Shown here piece by piece: positions 20,771 to 30,154 of a stretch of 30,878 nt of DNA (position 1 is the stretch's first letter; each line of letters starts with the position of its first letter). Under the pieces are notes generated by a model, which saw only the letters and a list, made by a program, of their open reading frames with translations, ran no database searches and was not told the DNA's origin. The position numbers and the translations under genes are program-made. The stretch is taken from assembly GCA_013054445.1 (NCBI GenBank), contig JAAMPI010000595.1, positions 1 to 30,878 of the forward strand, read 5' to 3'. The stretch comes from Cudoniella acicularis. Lineage: Eukaryota > Ascomycota > Leotiomycetes > Helotiales > Helotiaceae.

Positions 20771-22787
20771 CCACCAACTCAACAACCCAAACACGATTCA
20801 CACATATTCCTAACACAACCCCCACTCCTCCCTCACCAAATCCGCCCAAACACTCGCATCCAGAACCCATCAAGCCCCTCACCCCACGCACCCTCAGCCT
20901 CTCATCAATCACTCCCCCCTCATCTTTCCCACCCATCGCAGAAGTACCCGCAGGATGATAATTCGAAATCAGCGTGTCGCTGACTATTTCCCTCGCTTCC
21001 TCAATACCAGGCGACTCCATTCCCTTCTTAAAAGCATGAGAAGGGATTCTCTTCCCGCCTTCTTTGAAAAAAGAAGAAAAGGGAGGCGTGCGTAATATAG
21101 TAGACATAAACAGCACATGCCTCGCCAAAATCTCCAAATCAAGAGGATGAGAAAGGTACCGCGGATCAATAGCCGGTGGATCCCTCACATCCGGCGAGGT
21201 AATTTTAACGTTACTGAGTGAGAAAGGATGATTAAGGGAAGCGAAAAGAGAGAAGAAATTCCCTAGTGTGGAAGGCTGTGTCCAGGTTTTGATTGAAGGT
21301 ACAGAGGAGATGTTGAATTGGGTTTTGGCTAGGAAGTAATGTGCTGTTTTGCTATCAGATTTGGCGAGGAGGTTTAGTGTGACTTGTTCATAGAGGATGT
21401 CGCTTTTGGTCTCCTTGTCGAATTTTTTCTCGAGGAGAGATTCCAAAAATGATAATGAGGAGTTGTTGTTAGGAGGGTTGTTTTGCGCATCGAGCATTTC
21501 AGGGAGGAGAATCATAGCCGAATCTGAAGTGAAGTTCCTTGGAGGCCCAGAGCGATCTCTTTGGTACCGCTCCAGCAGCTGCTGAATGAGAGTCGGGTCT
21601 CGTAGCAGTGTCTCGGCGGTAGAAACACCAGGCGCTACTTCAAATGAGATGACGGCCGTAGGTGATCATGGAGGTTTTCTCCCACGTTGGGGTTTTCCAG
21701 GAGGATGGGGATGTCGAGGGAGTTGAAGAGGGAGGGAGCCCGATGCTGGAGTGTTGGAGGAGGGCTGGGGAAGCGAAGACGCTGGTGCTGAGAATTATTT
21801 CTTTGGTTGCTTTATTGTGGTGGTGGTTTCGCTGTTGCTCCTAGAGGTGGGGAGGAACTGTACGCTAGTGGCAACGAGCTCTTCTCCTTCTTTCTTGAAA
21901 ATAATCTTGGAATTAGTGCTTCAGTGACAACAAGTAGGTTTAGACGAGAAGCGGTAGAGGGAGTATAATAAGCGTTTGCAGAATAGCTTTGCTCCTTGGT
22001 CTTGGGATCAGTGGCCGCAGGTGTAGCAAACCCACCCAGCTCCTTGCCACTATATCCCAGATTCTTCATGATAGTTTTCCAGGTCTCATACCACGCTTTA
22101 CCAACCCCTGTTGCCTCACTAAAGCTCGTTTGAATTGGTCCCTCATTGGATTCCAGTGCCGCGTCTGTATTCGAAATACTGCTGGTTTCGCTGAAGGATT
22201 CGCCGGGATGGTGATGGGTGTGGAATTTCTGCAGGTACGGCAACATTGTTTTCCAGTTCTAGTCAGGAGCACCTTTGATCTCCCACGCGTCGAAGACGGA
22301 GGGTAAACTAAATACCATTTTTGTTTGGAAGATGGCGCTGGATCCGCCGAGGACTTTGCCTCTTTGTTGTGGAATTCGTCGCCTATTTAGCTATTTCTAT
22401 TTTTTGTTATTTTCCCTTCTCTTTCCAAGCATTATTTAACCCTTTTTCTACACAAGAACGGAAAGAGAGAATAGAAAGAAAAAAAGGGTGAATTGTACTT
22501 GTGGAACGGTAACGAATCCCCAATCATAGCTCGGATCGTCGTGCATCGATCCCGCGAGCACGGGTGTTAGAATCTTAGGGCCGTCGACGCGGTTTGCTCC
22601 TGCTTCTAGCATGGGATCATTTATTTCTGGGTTTTTCTATGAGACGTGAAGCGATTACGAGACCGGATGTTCCGCCACCGATGACGATGAAATCGTAAGA
22701 TTCTGAGAGGTTCTTTATGGAGGAGGTGTCTGGGCCGTGTTTGGGAGTCGTAGAGCTGGTGGCTTCTGCTGCTTGAACGGTTTCCAT
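20771..22787 (-). pseudogene. GMC oxidoreductase pseudogene
   Basis: Remains of a flavin-dependent glucose-methanol-choline oxidoreductase. From the ATG at 22787: FAD-binding YDFIVIGGGTSGLVIASRL; then MLEAGANR and DPSYDWGFVTVP; an intron-like stretch (about 22383-22500); RRIPQQRGKVLGGSSAIF; LPYLQKFHTHHHPGESF; EIILSTSVFASPALLQHSS; ENPNVGENLHDH; and the catalytic-His motif SNYHPAGTSAMGG near the 3' end. The pieces lie in different frames. Damage: a TAG at 22259-22261 where the family has Trp (DWNW), and single-base shifts near 22640, 21913, 21840, 21807, 21745 and 21658, mostly in short runs. The C-terminal end is unlike the family and is cut by the hAT-like element at 20770. The number of lesions makes decay much likelier than sequencing error alone. 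Confidence 0.85.
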
Positions 22788-23499
22788 GTTTTCAAATATA
22801 TTTTGTGATGTGATGAAGAGATTGGGAAAGGATTTGTGTTGAGAGAATATATAGCTAGGAAACAGTGTTAGAGCTTCTTTGGACTACCTATCAGTTCTTA
22901 GTTTGCGCCGGTGTGTGTGAGAGTAAGCTTACCGCCCTGCCTATACGTGAATACTTACGTAGAAAAAAAGCTAACAATTATGCTTTTATCAAAGTAGCTC
23001 GATAAATCACCTTGCGAAAGTATGACTGTAGGTAAAAAGATTCCAGATAGGTAAAGTCATGATAATACATTTCATTCTATTCCGCACCATTCATACTATG
23101 TATAATATCAAGCAATTTAACCTATCGTATCATATAATTCCAATCCAAGTTTGCAAATTCCCATTCCAGACCCTTATATCGATGCTTGATTCCACACAAG
23201 ACATTAATAAATACAAAAAGACAACCACCAAGTATCATACAATTAGAAATTATTCCTCCACCAATGAATCAATGATGATACAAGCAAGCAAATTAGAAAA
23301 AGCAGAAGCGCAAGACAAATCCCACCCCAACACCATCGCTGCAATACTTTTTACAAGTGCAAAATTAAACAAGATTCGTTCATGCATGCACACATTCATT
23401 CCGGTCTGGTAACCAGGTGAAAAAAGCAATTTGATATCCTCCCCTTTCGCAACCCTCCCCCAAAAAGCAGAATCGTTAAAAGCGCGATCATTCTCCCAT
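22788..23499. other. Intergenic region, nothing supported
   Basis: Former promoter of the GMC pseudogene (minus strand) and 3' flank of the disordered-protein gene. AT-rich, with a plus-strand frame at 23059-23412 that has no signal of being a gene and lies where the 3' UTR of the minus-strand gene is expected. Confidence 0.45.
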
Positions 23500-25176
23500 C
23501 TATTCATCTCGCGCCGAAATTTTCGTCGTGGTCGCAGGAGAGAATAACGCTAACCGCACAGCTGAAAACGTTGACGTGAGAATACTGTTCCTTTTCTTCT
23601 GTGGCGAAGAATCAGGAAGCGCCGTATCCGACCTGTTGAATCCCTTTCCCAACTGATAAGGCGAAGCAGGTATAGGTTCGCCATTTTCATCGAAATTTAA
23701 TAATGGCAGGTTCTTGTTGAGATTGGGTGCTGAGCGAGCTTTTCGTAAACTATGTGTGGGATCGAAGTAGGAAGGGTCCGAAGATGAGGTGCTGATCATG
23801 GGTGCAAGCCAGGCGAGGGGTAGGTCGTCCTCGTAGGGTCGGGGGTCTGGGGGGGAGGGGACATCTTTGCTGGGAACGGGTGGTGGTGGTGGTGACGGTG
23901 ATGGCAGGGCGAGGGTTGGTGATGGTGATGGTGATGGCGGGGCGATGGCTCGAATGGTTGGGGGGATGTTAGTTTGGCCTACTCTTCTCGAAGCACTCTT
24001 ATATCTCTTCGGCGCATTTGGGGGCGAAGGGCCAGGCAGTTGCGGATGTAGCTTCTTTGGCAGCATCGATTGAGACTGGCTTCTCAACGCCATACCCAGT
24101 ATTTTTAAGTGTTCTTGGTGATCATCCGCTTCTTCGAGCCAAATCCCTTCGTCGAATGTCTCCACGCCGCTTTCCATCTTTTTTTACCATGTCTGGATCC
24201 AGATCTCCTTCACGAATGCAGTACATGTCCATCATTTTGAAACGCAGCTTCATTGGAAAGGTGTCGCCGGAAGTGTTCATGAAATTTATCATGAAGGACC
24301 GGATCTCGCGGAACTCTTGTGCTTTTTGTATCTTTCGAGAATTTAGGGATCGTTCGCTTGGGGGCATTAAACGGGTTCTGTCGAGAGGGGGTGAGAGGCC
24401 AACGGTTGAAGAATTTGTCGGCGGCATGGGAGGTATAGGTGTGGATGTTCGAATACTTCGGATGGCGTGGAAAGGATTTTTCCTCTCCGATGTCGGCCTT
24501 GGTGTAGGAGGAGGAGTATCATCATCGGGCGTGGTGAGAATAATGGTTATTGGTGCTGTGGGCGAGTATTCGAAGAGTGTGCATGAACTTCCATGGCTGT
24601 GATGTGAAGCTTTAGGACTTGGTGATCGAACTTTTGGCGACCTGGGTTTGCAAACTTTTCCTTCCCCGATAAATGCTACCACAGCCGGGTTGTAGTCGAA
24701 TGCGAGAGAATCATCGTAAAGTTCGCTTTTCGTATCTGCCTCTTGCACAACTCTAATGGTACTGGTTTGTTCATTTTCAACGTGCTCAATGACAGTGACT
24801 GGTGGTTCGGACCAAGGTTGTGGTTCTTCGGATGAAATACGCCAAGATCGTTCCAAAGATGTAACTGAGTTGGTCCAAACGTTAATAATCGAATCAAGAT
24901 GATATGATAACCGCGAGCTCTTGTTTAAATCTGGTCCAGGTCGAAGCTGCTGGGTGGTTGATTTCTGCGAACCAATTGATTTGACTTGAGGTCCGTCAGG
25001 GTCGATCTTGCAAACTTCTGTCCGATTTTCTTTCTCCTCATCCTCATCATAATCGACATTCTCGTCCCCAAGCTTTGCATCAACTGCTCTGTGATATTGT
25101 CAGCGATGTTTACTATGTGCATGGCTCGTACCTACAATGCCTGCACGGCATGAGAACCCCATGATAACCGCTTCAT
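23500..25176 (-). CDS. Disordered fungal hypothetical protein (one homopolymer frameshift)
   Basis: Model: exon 1 25176-25136 (MKRLSWGSHAVQA), intron 25089-25135 (GTAGGT donor, CTGAC branch, CACAG acceptor), exon 2 25088-23500. The frame breaks at a run of seven T (24179-24185, A7 on the coding strand); six would join PDMVKK to MESGVETFDEGIWLEEADD and give about 542 aa. Composition: an acidic N-terminus (YDEDEEKE), long Pro/Ser/Thr-rich disordered stretches (a Pro/Ser tract near 23870-23950) and one globular-looking island around FREIRSFMINFMNT to LKILGMALRSQSQS that spans the shift. No domain recognised; function unknown. Without the frame repair it would appear as two overlapping frames (24122 upward and 23500-24177). 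The exact 5' exon is less certain than the main exon. Confidence 0.6.
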
Positions 25177-26063
25177 TAATTCCGTCGTTTAAATCCAACT
25201 TCCTGTTACACGAGAGATGCCCGAATCAAAAAAAATTCATTCCTGGTGGATAATTCGGTCGTTATGACAGTCGTGGTGGAGGATGTTCATGCGTTGGGGT
25301 AGACGAGCGTTGGTGGGGGGAAAGTCTGGAATTTGGAGGTTTGGAGATTGGGACCGAAGAATGTAATATTATCGGTTTTCTCCTTTTTTTTTCCCTAGCC
25401 CCAACCCGCCGGGACAGTTTTATCTTCCTTTAAGACACGGCAAGAAGATAATGAGGCCCAAAAGAGGAATACTAGTGACGTCGAAAGCGGGAGCGCTGGG
25501 GGTTTCTTGCTGGTGACCTGCAAGAGTGAATCAAAATGCAGGAGTGTGTTGGCTTTTGAGTATCCAGGCGTTCAATACTCCAATCGAATTCAGACGGGTG
25601 TTTATGATTTGTTCTCCAATCAACGCCAAGGATTGAATGCTTTGACACATGTCTCACAATGGCCTAGAAACAAATAGCGCAAGGCAGGCCATCGGATCAG
25701 CACCAGGATTTAAAGGTTGAATCTTGATTATGGCGATGCTTGGAAAATAGGATTGGATCTGTACTGGGATATTTCAGTTTCCCCAGATTTGTAGAGAGGC
25801 GGAGCTGTTCCTGGTCTTTTATTGAGGTGGTGCTGCAGAAAGCGGCGTTCGCTAAAAGGGGGGCTGGAGTCCACTGGTAGTGTCGCCAATACTTTGGCGG
25901 CTGAGGGCTTCCAATCTAGGGGAGAGGCTTGTGATAGCGCCGCACAAGGCGATGACAGCACTGCAGCCGCCGGCCCGTCTCTGCAGAGGTTGTTTTCGAA
26001 ACACTATCGACAGCAGTCAGAATCCCCTGCATATATAATCAAATTTAACATGCATGGGGAAGA
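25177..26063. other. Intergenic region, nothing firmly supported
   Basis: 887 bp between two minus-strand genes. The part near 25177 is the probable promoter of the disordered-protein gene. A more GC-rich patch (25820-26000) is open on both strands (25728-25961 minus, 25822-26067 plus), but neither frame shows a domain, splice logic or family resemblance. Confidence 0.4.
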
Positions 26064-26733
26064 TTAATAAAAGCAGGAGAAAGGAGAATAGCAGCAGGAA
26101 AGATCTTGAACTCCTTTGTACCTTTGAAGTGTGCCAAATTCTTCAATCATGCTGCAGTTGGCGTTGTGATGATTCTGGTGGTAAGACAATTCATCAATTT
26201 TCCTATTCCCGATTGAGCGGTGATATCTCCGGCCATGTGATTCAATTGACTTACGCTGATAGTATGGCGAGTTGGATTTGAAAGATACGGTGACTTTCGG
26301 CCTGTCTTTCCTCGATGTCTTGATGAATGCGATTGCGTGCAGCCATCCAAGTCGCCGCTGTCTTGACTCGAGACAACTTGTCGTAACTGTTGCCTCCGGT
26401 GACCATCTCGGCATTCCTTCTTAGCCCTCTATCCATCTGTCTCATGCGCTGGAGAGATTGGTGGAGAAGGCCGTGAAAATATTTAAAGTCGCCGCTCCCG
26501 TACTTACGATCCGGGTGGCGGATTTGAGAGGCTAGATAGGCATTGTTAAGCATGTTGGTCTCAGTCTCGAGGAAGTCAATCTTCTCCAAGGCGCTGGACA
26601 CCTCAGCCTGTGTATCAATGGCGTTCCTGAGGCTGATTGCACGAGCATAAAAGCCAGCGACGATTGCGCCTGCGAAGGTTAAAATTCCAGTGACGCTGGC
26701 CGCGATTGATAGAGGACTGTCTTGCTGTGACAT
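26064..26733 (-). CDS. Small membrane-anchored fungal protein of unknown function
   Basis: Exon 1 26733-26255 encodes MSQQDSPLSIAASVTGILTF and onward to LAILSA; an intron (26152-26254, 103 bp, GTAAGT donor, CTGCAG acceptor) joins to a short last exon ending SCCYSPFSCFY at 26064, total about 188 aa. Residues 7-30 form one hydrophobic helix typical of a widespread group of fungal N-terminally anchored proteins. It is followed by a charged helical region (AIDTQAEVSSALEKIDFLET) and a conserved-looking basic stretch (RRNAEMVTGGNSYDKL, ARNRIHQDIEERQAESHR). No catalytic motif is visible. The last exon is the weakest part: its Cys-rich end may be an artefact if another acceptor is used. Start: first ATG, immediately before the hydrophobic segment. 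Confidence 0.65.
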
Positions 26734-27265
26734 CTTAAGAGACTCGGAGACTCAATTTCTGATTTCAAGTCTGTGAAGAATCTAGCTGTCTTTACCGTTA
26801 TCTCAATTGACTCTGGGTTCGAGGTAATACCCCTCTTATTAGCAGGCAGCCATCGGTGACCATCCCGTCGCCTGAGCAATATCTTGGAGTTATGGTACAA
26901 ACCGCAGCATTTTCGGGTGTGACGATGCACAAACAGGCGGAGGGTCGCACTGCATCTGCGCGCTGCAGTGACAGCAGACGCAGGGGGGGCCAGGAGGTCA
27001 AGCGGTCAAGTCAGGGGGTTGGGCCATTCCCGTGACCTCCGTATGATATCCGCGTGATCCGAGGGGCCTTGAATCTAGAAAGATACTCTGCCGGGAAGGA
27101 TTTAAAATCAGAAAAGTTCAAATACTCACAGTAGAATAATAGCAAACGCGTGTCGCAATAAATAGCCTTCTTCATCTCGATATCTTAGATGTACTTCCTA
27201 CCCAAAAAGCCGAGTGATTTTGCTGCTATGAAGTATTGAAAATACCCACCGAGTAAGCCTAACCT

Positions 27266-27300
27266 GGAAAGTGGTTTCCTGACTTCGGGTCAGGCTTTCC
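27266..27300. repeat. Two-stage hairpin
   Basis: GGAAAG (27266-27271) pairs with CTTTCC (27295-27300), and CCTGAC (27278-27283) pairs with GTCAGG (27289-27294), with loop TTCGG and a 6-base one-sided bulge. Twelve perfect pairs in all. No U-tract or gene end marks it as a terminator. Confidence 0.45.
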
Positions 27301-27690
27301 TCCCGCTGTGAAGTACCCGGATGTGCTACTCCCGAGCCTGGCTTCATCACTGGCTTCTGCGTACTTTCGCACTCCGTATAGATACGAGTAACCCGCAGCG
27401 AAAAAGGACTGAAACAGAAGGATCGCCGTCCAGGATCCCGCGATCCCATAGAAACAGGATTTTATCCCAGTTTTTCGGAGTTATGCCAGCGCCCCTTCCC
27501 TTCGCCATGAACTCTTGGCCACGAGTTTACGCCGTGAGATACCGGTAGACGCTGTATAGAAGCCATCGTAAGGTTTTGCCAAAGAAACCATCCAACTCGC
27601 AAAAGAAAGATCTGATCAAAAGATATGATACTTAGGAATCATACGACGCGCAGTGACAGGCTAGATCAGACGTGATTCCCCTGCCAAGCA

Positions 27691-27717
27691 CACCCCGAAC
27701 ACCCCGAACACCCCGAA
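27691..27717. repeat. 9-bp tandem repeat, three perfect copies
   Basis: Unit CACCCCGAA repeated exactly three times, then decaying into cagccagaacagcccc. A simple minisatellite; on the minus strand it would code for repeats of Gly-Cys-Ser, which creates a spurious frame. Confidence 0.85.
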
Positions 27718-28206
27718 CAGCCAGAACAGCCCCTGTTCGCACGCGCTGAAGCATCGAGATCGGCCCTCAGCTGCCCCAAAAGGACCCCAAGTTTAAGGTT
27801 ATGAGGCGGGAGTGCTGCGCGCACCAATGGGCTGCATGTAGAAGCGCCACCCACGCCAGACCAACAACCAACTCCTTCAAACGATGCTGAAACCGGTGCA
27901 GACATACCACCAGTTGGATGGCGCTGAGGGGAGTGCGAGTCGCTGCAGTGGGCAGTATATCTACGTGTTGCTCTCGCTGCTGGTGGGTTGAGGCTGTGCC
28001 GAAGCCCTTGCATGTAATTCTCTCATTTTCTTGGTTCTCTGCGACAAATTCACCTACCCCCCTCCCGAACACGTACCCACGAGTAGATCTCTCTTCCGAA
28101 ACTTTTCACCTCTTGGAACCAATCATTGATATTAGTTGAGTACCCTTGCTCAAGCAGCTGGACTGGAGATACCAAGGCATAGGAGGAATCGACCCGATCT
28201 GCGAAA

Positions 28207-29277
28207 ATGGCTATTTCCTCGGACAGCCCTGCGGCCAAGGACGCGACTTCGAATAGTGCTATTGTCGTGGACAGAACCAAGACCGAGGCACCCCCTAAGA
28301 ATTCGATCGATACATCGGGGTTGAAGACCGATGAGAAGGTAGACAGCACTGTCAATTTAGGGTCCAGGACCGAGGATAAGGTGGACAATACTGTCGAGTT
28401 TGCCGGAGACGTCAATACGAACAATGAAATCCCCTCCCAAGAAGCCCTGAAGAGAGTCGAGAACATGTCGGTCCTGGACGCAGATGGAAAGGCGATACCG
28501 TTCAAAGACCTGTACAATGGACCAGGCGTTGCGCGACGAGTACTGGTGATTTTCATCCGGCATTTCTTCTGCGGCGTGCGTTGCCCCTCTCCCCTCCCCT
28601 CCTCTTGGACCAAAAAAACCTCAAAGCTGACTCCTCCAGAACTGCCAGGAATTCATCCGCACTCTCGCCTCCTCCATAACCCCCGCCGACCTCCTCCAAC
28701 TCCCAACCCCAACCTTCATTGCGATCGTAGGCTGCGGCTCGCCGTCCCTAATCCCAATGTACCAAGCCGAAACCTCGTGCCCCTTTCCCGTCTACGCCGA
28801 CCCCACCAAGAAACTCTACTCCGAGCTCGGCATGCTGCGAACATTGAATCTAGCGCGCGCCCCGAATACCAGCGCAAAGCTCTGATTGGCATGATGGCCT
28901 CCTCGTTCCTGCTATCGCTCAAGATGCTTAAAGGTGGAAAGGCGTTCCAAGGAGGCGATTACCACCAAGTTGGGGGAGAATTCATGTTTGAGCCTGTTGA
29001 TGCTGCGACGCCGATTTGCGCGCCGGGCGATACGAGTAAGCAACTCGGTGCTGTGGGTGTGGGGGGCAATCATACACAAGGTCAGATTGAGGAAAAGAAA
29101 ATTACATGGTGCCATCGTATGCGAAATACGAGAGACCATGCTGAGATTCCTGAGTTGAGAGAGGTGCTTGGATTGGAGAGCGAGAGTGAGCCCGGAAAGT
29201 ATATGAAGAGAAAGGGAACAGGCTTGAGCGGAAAATCAAGCGGAAGTACTGAGAGTGCCGAGAAGCTGACAACTTAA
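28207..29277 (+). CDS. AhpC/TSA-type thioredoxin-like protein (one apparent frameshift)
   Basis: Member of the fungal AhpC-TSA_2/PRXL2-like thioredoxin-fold group, presumed redox role. Exon 1 28207-28575, intron 28576-28639 (GTGCGT donor, CTCCAG acceptor), exon 2 28640-29277. The first 85 residues are disordered with an imperfect internal duplication (TDEKVDSTVNL, TEDKVDNTVEF). The fold starts at ENMSVLDADGKAIPFKDLY; its active-site-like CxxC (Cys122, Cys125 in HFFCGNCQEF) is formed across the intron. Then FIAIVGCGSPSLIPMYQ and CPFPVYADPTKKLYSELGM follow. Near 28860-28863 the frame slips: one more C in the run joins LARAP to EYQRKALIGMMASSF, giving about 335 aa. The tail is hydrophilic. Start: the ATG in the AAAATGG context. 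Either a homopolymer assembly error or a truncating mutation. Confidence 0.8.
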   Translation: MAISSDSPAAKDATSNSAIVVDRTKTEAPPKNSIDTSGLKTDEKVDSTVNLGSRTEDKVDNTVEFAGDVNTNNEIPSQEALKRVENMSVLDADGKAIPFKDLYNGPGVARRVLVIFIRHFFCGVRCPSPLPSSWTKKTSKLTPPELPGIHPHSRLLHNPRRPPPTPNPNLHCDRRLRLAVPNPNVPSRNLVPLSRLRRPHQETLLRARHAANIESSARPEYQRKALIGMMASSFLLSLKMLKGGKAFQGGDYHQVGGEFMFEPVDAATPICAPGDTSKQLGAVGVGGNHTQGQIEEKKITWCHRMRNTRDHAEIPELREVLGLESESEPGKYMKRKGTGLSGKSSGSTESAEKLTT

Positions 29278-30125
29278 ACAGAGTGTGGCAAATTGTGAAA
29301 TATGGGAAATGTGCGGGCGTTCGCGGCGGGGCATTTGTTTACACAGCATTTGCGAGCGATGTTACAGATACAGTTTGTTACACGTAATGTGGCATGCATG
29401 GGATGGACAGATTGAACTCTACTTGTGTTTTCGATGATTTACGATATGGTGAGGGAGCGTTGGAGATGAGTACAAAAGTGGTTGGATTTCTTTTTTGCAT
29501 CATGCATGGAAAGAGGTCAGTAGGCTGGCAGTTTGTGTAGAAGTTGATACCCTAGAATGTAAAACCAATAAAGTTCTTTTCCTTGAACGGTGGTTTGCTG
29601 CAAGCTTCTGAGAAAGTGAGGTTGTCGACTGAGCTGATAAGGCTTGTGTCACAGTGTCTCTTAGGCGGGTACCCGGGTGTCTGTTGTGTTCCTGCTGCCA
29701 CTGTAATGTAGTTACATCATGTCACCACCTCGCTTTCAATGCAGATTCCCGTCACGCATGCATAAATATATAAACGTGAGGGAGTAAGTAGACCTTGTGC
29801 TAGTACCTAGTATAACCAACTAGTTGTTCAACAATTCAACATTCTTTTCTATGAAATCTTTTTCTTTTTCTTGTTCTTTTTCACCTCTTCCCTAGCCTTC
29901 CCCTGCTTCTTCATATAGAATTCTCAATAATAGTTTTAAATGGTGTTAAAGTAAATGAATCACATGATTTACCGCATTGGCTGGATTAGAAGATTGGATG
30001 CCTGATTCTCTTTTTTTTCCTCTTGATATCTAGCTCTATAATTGAGTGAATTTAAATTTTAAATGGGATTTCTCAACTTCAAGTCTTCAATACAGCTGGT
30101 TGGTCAGGAGAGAATTTAAAAGGAG
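29278..30125. other. Intergenic region, probable promoter of the 30126 gene
   Basis: No gene seen. A TATA-like stretch (CATAAATATATAAA, 29762-29775) and a long pyrimidine tract (about 29845-29885), both common features of fungal promoters, precede the next plus-strand gene by 240-360 bp. The first 300 bp should include the 3' UTR of the AhpC/TSA gene. Confidence 0.4.
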
Positions 30126-30154
30126 ATGGAAATGGAGATGGAAATGGAGATGGA
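30122..30154 (+). repeat. 12-bp tandem repeat coding for Met-Glu
   Basis: Unit GGAGATGGAAAT at 30122-30133 and 30134-30145, then a partial third copy. It overlaps the predicted start codon at 30126 and gives a run of five Met-Glu pairs, so any of several in-frame ATGs could be the start. Confidence 0.8.

Larger units (their letters stand above)
26734..28206. other. Long intergenic region with small repeats, no supported gene
   Basis: 1.47 kb between divergent genes (minus-strand membrane protein, plus-strand AhpC/TSA protein), so it holds both promoters. Contains a hairpin at 27266-27300 and a 9-bp tandem repeat at 27691-27717. Overlapping short frames on both strands (27666-28139) look like by-products of the GC-rich repeat sequence. 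Confidence 0.45.

Noticed and set aside
23059..23412. Plus-strand 117-codon frame
   Set aside because: AT-rich, no domain or start context, and located in the expected 3' UTR of the minus-strand disordered-protein gene.
26810..26835. GGGTTCGAGG resembling a tRNA B box
   Set aside because: No acceptor stem, anticodon arm or A box at proper spacing.
27666..28013. Minus-strand frame with Gly-Cys-Ser repeats
   Set aside because: The repeats come from the 9-bp minisatellite; the rest has no family resemblance and competing frames are open on both strands.
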